A DNA stretch of 64,000 nt from contig CAWFAP010000006.1 of NCBI GenBank assembly GCA_963813975.1, forward strand, positions 1,178,001-1,242,000, read 5' to 3'. Position numbers and translations under genes: made by a program. Within the stretch, counting starts at the first letter, position 1, and each line of letters opens with the position of its first letter. The notes under the pieces are model-generated. The model made no database searches, had not been told where the DNA came from, and saw nothing but the letters and a program-made list of their open reading frames with translations. This DNA comes from RYN-230 sp963813975 (GTDB lineage: Bacteria; Actinomycetota; Actinomycetes; Streptosporangiales; Streptosporangiaceae). Shown here one piece after another: positions 25,447 through 34,392 of the stretch.

Positions 25447-25746
25447 ATGGCAACTGACTATGACAGCCCGCGTAAGACAGACGACGAGCTCACGGAAGAC
25501 AGCCTGCAGGAGTTGCAGGCGCGCCGGATGGACAAGTCTTCCAGCACGATCGACATCGACCCAGATGATGTCGCAGAGTCGCTGGAACTGCCTGGAGCGG
25601 ATCTGTCCAACGAGGAACTGTCGTTCCGAGTCATTCCGCGGCAGGCGGACGAGTTCACCTGCTCGCGGTGCTTCCTGGTGCATCACCGGAGTCAACTGGC
25701 TGACGATCGCAACGGCCAGCCGATCTGCCGTGAGTGCGCGGCCTGA
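25447..25746 (+). CDS. DUF4193 family protein, 99 aa
   Basis: A small acidic protein widely conserved in actinobacteria. It opens MATDYDSPRK, has an acidic middle (IDIDPDDVAE) and ends in a zinc-ribbon-like pair of Cys pairs, FTCSRCFLVHHRSQL and PICRECAA. The function is unknown; the metal-binding ending and abundance of its ribosome site suggest a highly expressed regulatory or RNA-associated protein, which is inference. It is monocistronic and ends in a hairpin that overlaps its stop codon. Confidence 0.93.
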   Translation: MATDYDSPRKTDDELTEDSLQELQARRMDKSSSTIDIDPDDVAESLELPGADLSNEELSFRVIPRQADEFTCSRCFLVHHRSQLADDRNGQPICRECAA

Positions 25747-25760
25747 GGATTTCAGGCCGC
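25738..25760 (+). terminator. Hairpin terminator of the DUF4193 gene
   Basis: GCGGCCTGA (25738-25746) pairs perfectly with TCAGGCCGC (25752-25760) over a five-base loop. The left arm contains the stop codon. A second GC inverted pair (cccactcgggcggg) follows immediately. Confidence 0.7.
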
Positions 25761-26078
25761 CCACTCGGGCGGGCTAGTGAATGTGCAGGGCATGAGCACG
25801 GCATAGAGGCGCAGGGGTGCGGCGCGCCCGCCCGGCTGACCGCCGGGGCGGTGGCGCCGCAGGCAGGCTCTCCTGTCCACCGGCACTGACGGTAGGACGA
25901 CGGGCAGGCATGGAGTGGGGGATTGGCGGCGGCCGTGGGGCGCCGCTGGCCTTAGCTGATCACAGCAAAGCCTGGGCTCGGCTATCGCTTGAGCCACAAT
26001 TTTGTACTCCCGGGAGGCGGTTCTCCCGCAGGGGTGCCGCATGGCCAGCGAGGAGCGTCCGGTGAGCGGTTCGCCGCC
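25761..26078. other. Gene-poor intergenic region
   Basis: About 320 bases before the phosphoesterase gene. A small GGGAG/CTCCC hairpin near 26011-26026 lies in the likely leader. Several short frames are open on both strands but none has ribosome sites or recognisable products. Confidence 0.4.
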
Positions 26079-27008
26079 ATGAGGCTGCGCGTCCTCGCGT
26101 CCGTGGCCGGAATGCTCGCCCTGGCCGCGTGCGGTTCCCCGGCGCCGGTCAGCGGGCCGAAAGTCCCCGCGTCCAGCCCGGCGGCGCCGCTGGCCAGCGA
26201 GCCTGGCACCGCCGGCCCATCGCCGGGCGGGACGCCAGCGGGCCAGGCGGCCAGTTTGCCGCCGCCCGCCCATACAGTCATCGTGGTTCTGGAGAATCAC
26301 GGCTACGGCGAGGTCATCGGCAGCCCGCAGGCGCCGTACCTTAACGGGCTTGCGCGCCGGGGAGCCCTGTTCACCGATTCGCGGGCGGTCACCCACCCCA
26401 GCGAGCCGAACTACCTGGCCCTGTTCTCCGGCAGAACACAGGGCGTCACCGATGACAGCTGCCCGCACCAGTTCTCCGGGCCGAGCCTGGGATCCGAGCT
26501 GATCGCCGCGGGCAAGACCTTCACCGGCTACTCCGAGGGTCTCCCCGCCGCCGGGTCGGGGGTGTGCGTGAGCGGGGAGTACGCCCGCAAGCATGTGCCC
26601 TGGGCCAACTTCCGCACCGTGCCCGCCGCTGACAGCCAGCCGTGGGCCAGCTTCCCGGCGGGCGACTACCCGCGGCTGCCGACGGTGTCGTTGGTCATCC
26701 CGGACCTATGCCATGACATGCACGACTGCCCGGTGGCCACCGGGGACGCCTGGTTCCGGGCCCACCTCAGCGGCTACGCGGCCTGGGCCATGACCCACCA
26801 CAGCCTGCTCGTCGTCACCTGGGACGAGAACGACGGCAGCCCCGGCAACCAGATCCCGACGATCGTCGCGGGCCAGCCGGTCCGCCCCGGGCGGTACGGC
26901 CAGCCGATCACGCACTACAGCGTGCTGCGGACCCTGGAAGCCCTGTACCGGCTGCCGCCCCTGGGTCACGCGGGCACCGCCAGCCCGGTTCGCGGCATCT
27001 GGAAATAG
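26079..27008 (+). CDS. Lipoprotein phosphoesterase (acid-phosphatase/alkaline-phosphatase superfamily), 309 aa
   Basis: A type II signal peptide ends in the lipobox LALAAC (Cys about residue 18), followed by a ~45-residue Pro/Ala/Ser linker. The catalytic domain matches the PF04185 phosphoesterase family: VIVVLENHGYGEVIG opens the domain, SEPNYLALFSG follows the usual Thr/Ser nucleophile region, and LLVVTWDENDGSPGNQIPT has the late metal-binding acids. Relatives act as acid phosphatases or phospholipase-C-like enzymes outside the membrane. ATG 26079 was chosen since the signal peptide begins there. The amidohydrolase gene follows after one base. Confidence 0.87.
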   Translation: MRLRVLASVAGMLALAACGSPAPVSGPKVPASSPAAPLASEPGTAGPSPGGTPAGQAASLPPPAHTVIVVLENHGYGEVIGSPQAPYLNGLARRGALFTDSRAVTHPSEPNYLALFSGRTQGVTDDSCPHQFSGPSLGSELIAAGKTFTGYSEGLPAAGSGVCVSGEYARKHVPWANFRTVPAADSQPWASFPAGDYPRLPTVSLVIPDLCHDMHDCPVATGDAWFRAHLSGYAAWAMTHHSLLVVTWDENDGSPGNQIPTIVAGQPVRPGRYGQPITHYSVLRTLEALYRLPPLGHAGTASPVRGIWK

Positions 27009-27009
27009 G

Positions 27010-28758
27010 ATGCCGCGCATGGCAGCAGACCTGATATTCACCGGCGGGCGCATCTACACCGTGCAACCCGACGGGCGCCGGATGGTCCCGGCGACGGCCC
27101 GCGGAGAGGCGGCCAGCAGCGAGGACACCACCGCCGGGGCAGGCATCGGGACCAAGGACGGGCCGCCCGCGACCGCGGTGGCGGTGCAGGGCGGCCGGAT
27201 CGTCGCGGTTGGCACCGACGACGAGATCCGCGGCCTGGCCGACAGCCAAGCGGAGACGGTGTCCCTTGATGGCCGGCCCTTGCTGCCGGGGTTCCAGGAC
27301 GCGCACGTGCACCCGGCCTTCGCCGGGATCACCATGCTGCGCTGCGACCTGGACGGCGCGGAGGACCTGCCGGGCGCGCTGGACCGGATCCGGGCCTACG
27401 CCCGGGCTCAGCCGGACCGGGAATGGATCGACGGCAGCGGCTGGCGGATGGAGTGGTTTCCCGGCGGCAACCCCTCCCGTGAGGTGCTGGACAGCGTGCT
27501 CCCGGACCGGCCGGCCTACCTGACCAACCGGGACGGGCACGGCGCCTGGGTCAACTCCCGGGCGCTGGAGCTGGCCGGCCTGACCGCCGCCACCCCGGAC
27601 CCGGCGGACGGGCGGATCGAGCGGCGCGCGGACGGTGCGCCGCAAGGCACCCTGCACGAGGGCGCGGCGCTGCTGGTCGGCCGGCTCGTGCCCGGCCCCA
27701 CCTTCGCCGAGCAGCTCCGCGGGCTGCTGCTGGCCCAGGAGCACCTGCACGCGCTGGGCATCACCGCCTGGCAGGACGCCATCGTGGGCGAGTACCTCGG
27801 GTTCCCGGACCCGATGCCCGCCTACCTGGCTGCCGCGACGGACGGGACGCTCACCGCCCGGGTCGCCGGCGCGCTCTGGTGGGACCGCGGCCGGGGCGGC
27901 GAGCAGCTCACCGACCTGCTCGACCGGCGGGAGGCAGGCCAGGCGGGCCGGTTCCGGGCCGGCATGGTCAAGATCATGCAGGACGGGGTGGCAGAGAACT
28001 TCACCGCGGGGATGATCGATCCCTACCTCGACGGCTGCGGCTGCCAGACCGGCAATAGCGGGCTGTCCTATGTCGATCCCACGGACCTGGCCGAGCAGGT
28101 GACCCGCCTCGACGCGGCCGGCTTCGGGGTGCACGTGCACGCCATCGGGGACCGGGCGGTACGCGAGGCGCTGGACGCTTTCGCGGCCGCCCGGGCCAGC
28201 AATGTGGTCAGCGCAGGCCGGCATCACATCGCGCACCTGCAGGTGCTGCACCCCGACGACATCCCGCGCTTCGCGCAGCTCAGCGTGACCGCGAACATGC
28301 AGGCGCTGTGGGCCGCCCACGAGCCGCAGATGGACGACCTGACCATCCCGTTCCTGGGCCCGGAGCGGGCGGCCCGGCAGTACCCGTTCGGTGCCCTGCT
28401 GCGCGCCGGCGCCCGGCTGGCCGCGGGCAGCGACTGGGCGGTGAGCAGCGCCAACCCGCTGGAGGGGATCCATGTCGCGGTGAACCGCACGCTGCCACCC
28501 GAAGATGGGGAGCCCGCCGGGAAGCCGCTGCTGCCCGGCCAGGCCCTCAGCCTGGCCGAGGCGCTGGCCGCGTACACCGCGGGCTCGGCGTACGTGAACC
28601 AGCTCGACGAGACCGGCGCGGTCGCCCCCGGATACCTGGCTGACCTGGTCGTCCTGGACCGCGACCCGTTCGCGGGGCCCCCGGCGGAGATCGCGGCGGC
28701 CACCGTCGCGCTGACCTACGTCGAGGGGCAGCAGGTGTACGCGGCACCGACTGCGTAA
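27010..28758 (+). CDS. YtcJ-like amidohydrolase, 582 aa
   Basis: A metal-dependent amidohydrolase of the amidohydrolase-3 type. Metal motifs appear in order: HxH in FQDAHVHPAFAG, the bridging region KIMQDGVAENFTAG, His in HVHAIGDRAVREAL and HHIAHLQVLHPDDI, and the terminal Asp in AAGSDWAVSSANPL. Relatives include N-substituted formamide deformylase; most are uncharacterised. Residues ~25-55 contain a Gly/Ala/Thr-rich insert in the first beta-sandwich. ATG 27010 or 27019 is the start, directly behind the phosphoesterase, so the two are probably one transcript. Confidence 0.88.
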   Translation: MPRMAADLIFTGGRIYTVQPDGRRMVPATARGEAASSEDTTAGAGIGTKDGPPATAVAVQGGRIVAVGTDDEIRGLADSQAETVSLDGRPLLPGFQDAHVHPAFAGITMLRCDLDGAEDLPGALDRIRAYARAQPDREWIDGSGWRMEWFPGGNPSREVLDSVLPDRPAYLTNRDGHGAWVNSRALELAGLTAATPDPADGRIERRADGAPQGTLHEGAALLVGRLVPGPTFAEQLRGLLLAQEHLHALGITAWQDAIVGEYLGFPDPMPAYLAAATDGTLTARVAGALWWDRGRGGEQLTDLLDRREAGQAGRFRAGMVKIMQDGVAENFTAGMIDPYLDGCGCQTGNSGLSYVDPTDLAEQVTRLDAAGFGVHVHAIGDRAVREALDAFAAARASNVVSAGRHHIAHLQVLHPDDIPRFAQLSVTANMQALWAAHEPQMDDLTIPFLGPERAARQYPFGALLRAGARLAAGSDWAVSSANPLEGIHVAVNRTLPPEDGEPAGKPLLPGQALSLAEALAAYTAGSAYVNQLDETGAVAPGYLADLVVLDRDPFAGPPAEIAAATVALTYVEGQQVYAAPTA

Positions 28759-28800
28759 TGTCGTAATCGCTGACGTCGAAGAGAGCGGAGGAGTCCTGCC

Positions 28801-29787
28801 GTGCAGATGACCACGCTGGGCCGGGGCGGGCCTGAAGTTTCCCGCGCCGGGCTCGGCCTGATGGGCATGTCCGGGATCTACGGCGCGGCCGACGACGAGG
28901 AGAGCCTGGCCACCGTCCGGGCCGCGCTCGACGCCGGGATCACCCTGCTGGACACCGGCGATTTCTACGGGATGGGGCATAACGAGCTGCTGCTGTCCCG
29001 GGTCCTGCGGGAGGTGCCCCGGGACAGCGTGTTCGTCCAGGTGAAGTTCGGCGGCCAGCGCGACCCGTCCGGCCGGTTCATCGGGCACGACGCCAGCCCG
29101 GCCGGGGTCAAGAACTACCTGTCCTACTCGCTGACCCGCCTCGGCACTGACTACATCGACCTGTACCAGCCCGCCCGGCTCGACCCGCACGTTCCGATCG
29201 AGGACACGGTCGGCGCGATCACGGAGATGATCGAGGCCGGCTACGTGCGGCACCTGGGCCTGTCCGAGGTGGGCGTGGACACCATCCGGCGGGCCCACGC
29301 CGTCCACCCGGTCCGCGAGCTGCAGATCGAGTACTCCCTGATGAGCCGGGGCATCGAGGCGGAGATCCTGCCCGTGGTCCGGGAACTCGGGATCAGCGTG
29401 ACCGCGTACGGCATCCTGTCCCGCGGGTTGCTGAACCGGGACACGGCCCGGCTGGCCGAGGGTGACCCCCGGGCCCGGTTCCCCCGGTTCCAGGGCGCGA
29501 ACCTGGAGCGCAACCTCGAGTTGCTGGACGCCCTGGAGAAGATCGCGGGGGAGCGCGGGGTGAGCACCGCGCAGCTCGCCATCGCCTGGGTGGCCGCCCA
29601 GGGTGACGACATCATCCCGCTGATCGGCACCAAGCGGCGGGACCGGCTGGCCGAGGCGCTGGCCGCGCTGGACCTGCGGCTCACCCCGGACGAGCGGCAC
29701 GCCCTCGAGGCCGCCGTCCCCGCCGGGCAGGTGGCCGGCACCCGCTACGACGCCGCCCAGATGGGCGCACTGGACAGCGAGCGCTAG
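28801..29787 (+). CDS. Aldo/keto reductase, 328 aa
   Basis: An AKR TIM barrel with LLDTGDFYGMGHNELLLSRVL containing the Asp and Tyr of the active site (LLDTGDFYG and HNELLLSRVL) and Lys in FVQVKFGGQ. The place of the catalytic His, normally YxLHR, reads DLYQPARLDP, so His is replaced; this is typical of one actinobacterial AKR branch but means the classical tetrad is incomplete. The NADPH-binding end reads IPLIGTKRRDRLAEAL. GTG 28801 has GGAGGA upstream. It is separated from the amidohydrolase by 42 bases and may be co-transcribed. Substrate unknown. Confidence 0.9.
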   Translation: MQMTTLGRGGPEVSRAGLGLMGMSGIYGAADDEESLATVRAALDAGITLLDTGDFYGMGHNELLLSRVLREVPRDSVFVQVKFGGQRDPSGRFIGHDASPAGVKNYLSYSLTRLGTDYIDLYQPARLDPHVPIEDTVGAITEMIEAGYVRHLGLSEVGVDTIRRAHAVHPVRELQIEYSLMSRGIEAEILPVVRELGISVTAYGILSRGLLNRDTARLAEGDPRARFPRFQGANLERNLELLDALEKIAGERGVSTAQLAIAWVAAQGDDIIPLIGTKRRDRLAEALAALDLRLTPDERHALEAAVPAGQVAGTRYDAAQMGALDSER

Positions 29788-29897
29788 GCCGCGCCGCAGG
29801 GTGCGGCCAGATGGGCCAAGGCCGCGCGCCGTCAGGCGTGGCCAGGGGCACAGAGGCACGCGCCGTGACGTGCAGCCGGCGGCACGGCATCCCAAAC

Positions 29898-29930
29898 GGC
29901 TTTCCCGGCCGGGCTCCGGCCGGGAAAGCC
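29898..29930. terminator. Perfect 15-pair hairpin, probable bidirectional terminator
   Basis: GGCTTTCCCGGCCGG (29898-29912) and its exact complement (29916-29930) flank a three-base loop. It lies between the convergent aldo/keto reductase and HAAS-protein genes, as a shared terminator would. Confidence 0.75.
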
Positions 29931-30003
29931 TCCGGGGCGCGGGGCGGGTCACGGAGAGCGGGGCGCCCGCCGGCGGGGGGTTCGTTGCGGGCGGTGAGAA
30001 AGC

Positions 30004-30798
30004 TCAGCCACGGGCGTGCAGCAGGATGCTGCGGTGCAGGTCCCGCGCGTAGCGCAGGGCCATGGCCAGGGCCACGATCGCGCCGCTCAGGTAGAAGCCC
30101 GCACCGGCGGCAGTCCCCAGGCCGGAGCGCAGGCCCAGCACCGTGCTGTCGATCGAGAGCCCGGCCAGCGCCAGGCCGGCCACGCCGAACAGGGTCATCG
30201 CGACCGTGGGCGTGAAGCTCTCCGGCAGCAGGTCCCGGGACCGGCGGCGGGCCAGGTGGTACGTGGCCAGTGCGGCCAGGCCGAGGACCCCGGCGGCCAG
30301 CCGGAGGGTGACCGCGTCGCTGCTGTTCTCCAGCATGGCCGCCTGGGCGCAGCTCTGCGCGTGCGGCCACAGGGCGAGCCAGTGCTGGCAACTGGCGGCC
30401 GGGTAGCTGGCCGCCCCCGGCGCGCCGCCCACGAACGGGCGGCCGAAGGCCGCGTTCATCACCCACGCGATCACGCCGCTGGCCCCCGCCGCCACCAGCC
30501 CGACCGCGCCCAGCCGCCAGGCCGCCATGATCACGTCCCGGAGCACCGCGACCGTGGGCAGGCGGCGCAGCCTGGCGTCGTGCGCCCGGACCACGGCCCG
30601 CACCGACCCGAAACTGGACACCGCGTGCTCCTGCGCCTCGCGCTCGGTAAGCCCCCCGGCCAGCCCCTCGGCCACTGACTCACGCAGGTGATCCTCGGCC
30701 TCGGCGAGAACCCGGCGGGCCGCCCGGGGCCGGGTGCGCAGGGCCACGTAGAGCTGATCCAGGTACTGCTCGACCAGGTCGCCGCCGGGAGCGCTCAT
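30004..30798 (-). CDS. Membrane protein with N-terminal HAAS-type permease-prefix domain, 264 aa
   Basis: Residues ~5-75 (LVEQYLDQLYVALR ... LTEREAQEHAVSSFGSVRAV) match the helical HAAS/DUF1700-like prefix domain that accompanies PadR regulators. Five or so hydrophobic helices follow. ATG 30798 overlaps the PadR stop by four bases (ATGA), so the pair is translationally coupled. HAAS-PadR pairs are thought to couple membrane-state sensing to repression; the specific role here is unknown. The gene is cotranscribed with padR from a palindrome-bearing promoter. Confidence 0.8.
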   Translation of the reverse strand: MSAPGGDLVEQYLDQLYVALRTRPRAARRVLAEAEDHLRESVAEGLAGGLTEREAQEHAVSSFGSVRAVVRAHDARLRRLPTVAVLRDVIMAAWRLGAVGLVAAGASGVIAWVMNAAFGRPFVGGAPGAASYPAASCQHWLALWPHAQSCAQAAMLENSSDAVTLRLAAGVLGLAALATYHLARRRSRDLLPESFTPTVAMTLFGVAGLALAGLSIDSTVLGLRSGLGTAAGAGFYLSGAIVALAMALRYARDLHRSILLHARG

Positions 30799-31118
30799 GC
30801 CGACCACCCCAGCACGGCCTGGATGCCCCGGCTGAAGTGCCGGTACTCGGTCTGCTCGGCAGCCAGCGCGGCCGCGCCCGGGGCGGTCAGCGCGTAGACC
30901 CGGCGCCGCCGGCCGTCGGCCGTGGCCCAGGAACTGCTCAGCAGCCCCGCGTCCTCGAGCCGGTGCAGCGCCGGGTAGACGGTGCCTTCCGGCAGGTCGA
31001 ACGTGCCTTCACTGCGGCGGCGCAGCTCCGAGATGACCGAGTAGCCGTGCGCCGGCCCGGCGGTCAGCACGGACAGCAGGAGCAGGTCCAGGTGTCCCTT
31101 GAGGCGTTCCCTATTCAT
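30795..31118 (-). CDS. PadR-family transcriptional regulator (short), 107 aa
   Basis: A compact winged-helix PadR protein: HLDLLLLSVLTAGPAHGYSV, split at LSVL, is the N-terminal helix pair; EGTVYPALHRLEDAGLLSS is the recognition helix and YALTAPGAAALAAE the wing exit. PadR proteins of this size bind short palindromes with an ATGT- or CTAG-type core. A perfect palindrome lies 16 bases upstream. It is autoregulated on that evidence and coupled to the HAAS membrane protein. Confidence 0.92.
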   Translation of the reverse strand: MNRERLKGHLDLLLLSVLTAGPAHGYSVISELRRRSEGTFDLPEGTVYPALHRLEDAGLLSSSWATADGRRRRVYALTAPGAAALAAEQTEYRHFSRGIQAVLGWSA

Positions 31119-31133
31119 GCCTCGGAACTCTAT

Positions 31134-31150
31134 GCCTAGTGGTACTAGGC
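31134..31150. promoter_or_regulatory. Perfect palindrome, putative PadR operator
   Basis: GCCTAGT-ggt-ACTAGGC, 17 bases, lies just upstream of padR. The same architecture (seven-base arms, three-base centre, CTAG core) recurs upstream of the second PadR gene at 53495-53511. Confidence 0.75.
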
Positions 31151-31171
31151 GTCAAGGCGCCCCGGGGGACG

Positions 31172-32188
31172 CTAGCTGCCCCGATAGGCCCGGGTCAGCT
31201 CGCGGAGCCTGGCGTGCGCGCCCTGCATGGGATCGGCCGCGGGCAGGTACTGCTTGGGCATCTTGACCACACTGGTGTAGTTGGGGTCGCACACGTTGGC
31301 CAGCGGGGCCTCGATCGCCTGCGTGGCCAGCTGGTAGGCGTCCAGCTGGTCCAGCCCGTAGTCGGCGGCCATCCACTGCACGAGGTCCAGCGCGGCGATC
31401 CGGAACGCGTCCTCCAGCGGCCGCGCGGAGCCCGCGGACATCAGGTGGGTATCGGACTCCAGCCGCGGCCAGGCGCACGGGCTGCCCTTGATCAGGTCGA
31501 CCGCGAGCACCGTATTCATCGCGCACTCCACCGCGACCCCGCAGGTCTCGCCCTCGCCCTGGCGGGCGTGCCCGTCGCCCAGCGAGAACAGGGCCCCCTC
31601 GACGTTCACCCCCAGGTAGCAGGTGACCCCGGCGCGCATCTCCGGGGTGTCCATGTTGCCGCCGAACGTGTCCGGCACCAGGGCGCTGCGGACCTCCAGG
31701 TTGGCCGGGGCGACACCGACGGTCCCGTGCATCGGCTCGATCGGCAGGTCCGCGGTGAAGTCGCCGCGGCGGGCGGTGAACCGGCACAGGCCCTTGGCCG
31801 TGTCGAACTGCCACAGCCACACCAGCTCGGGGAGCGGGTCGTGCAGCAGCGCGGTGGCGTGGGTGGCGCTCAGCGCGCCGAACAGCGGCACGGTGGTGGA
31901 CGCGCCCCAGTCCCGGGCGGGCTCGATCGAGATGAAGTGCACGGCCAGCGTGTCGCCCGGCTCGGCGCCCTCGATCCAGAAGGGGCCGGTCTGCGGGTTG
32001 AGGTAGGGGAACTCGCAGACCTCCGAGACCAGGTCGGACTCGCTGCGCACCCGGCCGGCGAAGCAGTCCTCGGTGAACACCTCGAGCACGGCGGGCGGGC
32101 GGACCCGGGCCACCGGCGCGGCACCGCCGAACGTCCACGCGTACTGGTCCGCCGACGGCCGGAAGGTGATCACCTGCGGGTCACTCAT
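31172..32188 (-). CDS. Acetamidase/formamidase family protein, 338 aa
   Basis: A complete FmdA/AmdA-like amidase that releases ammonia from short aliphatic amides. Recognisable segments are NPQTGPFWIEGAEPGDTLAV, split at FWIEG, the PMHGTVGVAP stretch, the NMDTPEMRAG motif with metal-ligand acids and the LGDGHARQGEGETCG loop. No other amidase subunits are nearby. Its start overlaps the APC permease stop by four bases, so uptake and hydrolysis are likely coupled. Substrate could be formamide, acetamide or a larger amide. Confidence 0.92.
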   Translation of the reverse strand: MSDPQVITFRPSADQYAWTFGGAAPVARVRPPAVLEVFTEDCFAGRVRSESDLVSEVCEFPYLNPQTGPFWIEGAEPGDTLAVHFISIEPARDWGASTTVPLFGALSATHATALLHDPLPELVWLWQFDTAKGLCRFTARRGDFTADLPIEPMHGTVGVAPANLEVRSALVPDTFGGNMDTPEMRAGVTCYLGVNVEGALFSLGDGHARQGEGETCGVAVECAMNTVLAVDLIKGSPCAWPRLESDTHLMSAGSARPLEDAFRIAALDLVQWMAADYGLDQLDAYQLATQAIEAPLANVCDPNYTSVVKMPKQYLPAADPMQGAHARLRELTRAYRGS

Positions 32189-33669
32189 GCGGGCAGCTCC
32201 TCCACCGGGTCCAGGTGCACCAGGCCGACCTCGACCACCCGGCGCGGGTCATGCCGGTACAGGTAGACAAGGTAGATCAGGCCCACGACCATCCAGCCGG
32301 CCACCCCGGGGCCCATGTAGGAGTACGGCGGGGACAGCGGGGCCACGAACGAGAACACCTTGATCCCCGCGGCGGTGAGCCAGGCCGGGACGAACGTCGC
32401 GATCCCCAGCACCGGGATGACCACGTGCAGCAGCGGGTTGAACCGGCGGGTGCCGCGGGCGGAAGGCCGGGCGAAGTAGCCGATGCAGGCCGCGTTCATC
32501 ACGATGTAGATCGCGGCCAGCACGATGACCAGGGCGGTCGCCACCATCACGAACGCGGTGACCGGGTCGTAGCTCAGCCCGAGACCGAGGGTCACCGCGA
32601 CGGTGATGACGAAGCCGGTGACGATGGCCACGGCCGGGGAGTGGTGCTTCGGGTGCACCTGGGCCAGGAACCGTGGGAACGCGCCGATCCGGCCCATGGC
32701 GTAGGCGGTCCGGCTGGAGACGTTCACCCCGGCGTTGGCGTTGGCGATGGTGGAGTTCACGATGGCCAGGAAGACGAAGAACCAGAACAGCCCGTAGAGC
32801 GACCGGGCCATGCCCTCCCAGGACGCGGCGCCGGTGCCGGTGGTGAAGTTGACGAACTTCGCCGGGCCGTACGCGACGTCCACGGCGTAGGTCGTGAAGA
32901 CGTACAGCGCCCCGATCAGCAGGGTGGCCAGCAGCACCGCCCGCGGGATCGTCCGCCGCGGGTTCCGGGCCTCCTCGGCCAGCGGCGCGGCCCCCTCGAA
33001 CCCGCCGAAGGCCAGGATCGTGTACACCGAGCCGCCGATCACCCCGGCGAGGCCGCGGAAGCCGGACGGCGTGTATTTCGTGGTGAACACGCTCAGGGTG
33101 TTGTGGCTGCCCGCGTGGACGATGAAGAACACCGCCAGGACCAGGAACACGGCGATCTCGAACAGGCCGAGGACCGTGCCGAGCCGGGCCGAGGTGCGGA
33201 TGCCGTAGAAGCCGGCCGCGAGCACGATCACCGCCCCGGCCAGCGCCCACGGCCACCACAGGCTCGCCGGGTATCCGCGGAACTCGGCGTTGAGGGTGGC
33301 GGCGGTGGTGAAGCCGAGCTGGAGCAGGACCAGCGGCGGGATCAGGAACCCGACCAGCACATAGCCCCAGGCGACCAGGAAGCCGATCGCCGGGTGCAGG
33401 CCGCGGGCGGCGTAGGTGGCCAGCGACCCGGCAGATGGCATCTCCCGGGCCAGCAGGCCGATGCTCACCGCGCAGAACAAGCACGCCACCAGGGCGAAGA
33501 TCACGGCGAGCGGGAGCGATCCCCCGGCGAACGCGACCCCGGCCGGGATCGAGGCGGCGATGGCCGCGCCGGGGGCCATGTCCGTGATGCTCTGGAACAG
33601 GACCTCGCGCAGCCCGATGGCGTTCCGGCGGAGACCCAGTACCGAGGAGGCAGATTCCCGGACCGTCAT
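32185..33669 (-). CDS. APC-superfamily amino acid/amide permease, 494 aa
   Basis: Twelve predicted membrane helices and the APC pattern: the early helix MAPGAAIAASIPAGVAFAGG, split at AASIPAG, gives the unwound substrate site, and AFGGFEGAAPLAEEARNPRRT is the family's most conserved loop. It probably imports an amino acid, amine or amide that the coupled acetamidase-like enzyme uses; this pairing is inferred from the four-base overlap. A C-terminal hydrophilic tail of ~25 residues follows. Confidence 0.9.
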   Translation of the reverse strand: MTVRESASSVLGLRRNAIGLREVLFQSITDMAPGAAIAASIPAGVAFAGGSLPLAVIFALVACLFCAVSIGLLAREMPSAGSLATYAARGLHPAIGFLVAWGYVLVGFLIPPLVLLQLGFTTAATLNAEFRGYPASLWWPWALAGAVIVLAAGFYGIRTSARLGTVLGLFEIAVFLVLAVFFIVHAGSHNTLSVFTTKYTPSGFRGLAGVIGGSVYTILAFGGFEGAAPLAEEARNPRRTIPRAVLLATLLIGALYVFTTYAVDVAYGPAKFVNFTTGTGAASWEGMARSLYGLFWFFVFLAIVNSTIANANAGVNVSSRTAYAMGRIGAFPRFLAQVHPKHHSPAVAIVTGFVITVAVTLGLGLSYDPVTAFVMVATALVIVLAAIYIVMNAACIGYFARPSARGTRRFNPLLHVVIPVLGIATFVPAWLTAAGIKVFSFVAPLSPPYSYMGPGVAGWMVVGLIYLVYLYRHDPRRVVEVGLVHLDPVEELPA

Positions 33670-33762
33670 GACGACCTCCGCTGATCTTGGTACCGATCCA
33701 GCGATGGTCTCACGGCGCGCCGCCGCCTGATAGGCCCAAACGGGGCCCGGACCAGCCCCGGG

Positions 33763-34392
33763 TCAGGCCGGGTCGCGGTGCCCGTTGCGGCTGTAGGCCC
33801 CCGGGATGCCCTGCCGGGGGAGTGACACCTCGGCGGTCACGTCCGCGGCCAGCCGGACGCTGTCCCCGTTGACCAGGCGGACCTCGGTACCGGGGAGCAC
33901 CCGGTCCCCGTTGACGAACGTCCCGTTGGTGGAGTGCTCGTCGCGGATCGTGGCCTGGCCGGTGTCGCTGACGGTCACCGTGGCGTGCCGCCGCGAGACG
34001 TTGTCGTAGCTGGCGAAGGCCGCGGCGACCAGCGACTCCTCCGGGTCACGGCCCAGCACCAGCGAGGTGCCCGCGGGAACCTCCACGTTGCCGGTGGGAA
34101 AGACCAGGCGCAGCACCACGGGCGAGATGATGCCCGCCCGGGGCGGCAGCGGCTCGCGGCACACCTCGCAGAACACGGCCGCGGGCTCCCGGATGGCCGC
34201 GCCGCAGTGCGGGCACGAGGATCCGGCGGCCGGGGCCGCCGCACCCTCACGTTTCGCGTACTGCTGCATGACCGTCGGTGAGGCAGGCTCATCGGCCGTC
34301 TTGTTCCTGGGCAGGTTGGCGCCGCAGGTGAAGCAGATGAGATCGTCCCGCTGGACCTCAGCGGCACAGGCAGGACAGGTCAGGGTCGCCAT
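33763..34392 (-). CDS. FHA-domain protein with two zinc ribbons, 209 aa
   Basis: Two CxxC-type zinc ribbons come first (TCPACAAEV with CFTCG, and CPHCGAAI with FCEVC), joined by a flexible linker. The C-terminal FHA domain (about residues 105-190) holds LVLGRDPEE, NVSRRHATV and STNGTFVNG, the Gly-Arg, Ser-Arg-Arg-His and Asn-Gly phosphothreonine contacts. FHA proteins read Ser/Thr kinase output; an intact kinase partner is not in the window. ATG 34392 with GGAGGACGAC upstream is preferred over the longer frame. Confidence 0.9.
   Translation of the reverse strand: MATLTCPACAAEVQRDDLICFTCGANLPRNKTADEPASPTVMQQYAKREGAAAPAAGSSCPHCGAAIREPAAVFCEVCREPLPPRAGIISPVVLRLVFPTGNVEVPAGTSLVLGRDPEESLVAAAFASYDNVSRRHATVTVSDTGQATIRDEHSTNGTFVNGDRVLPGTEVRLVNGDSVRLAADVTAEVSLPRQGIPGAYSRNGHRDPA

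Noticed and set aside
26908..29952. A 1014-codon open frame on the minus strand
   Set aside because: It is antisense to the amidohydrolase and aldo/keto reductase, both with clear motifs; long antisense frames are expected at this GC content, and its composition is Arg/Gly/Pro/His-rich without any domain.
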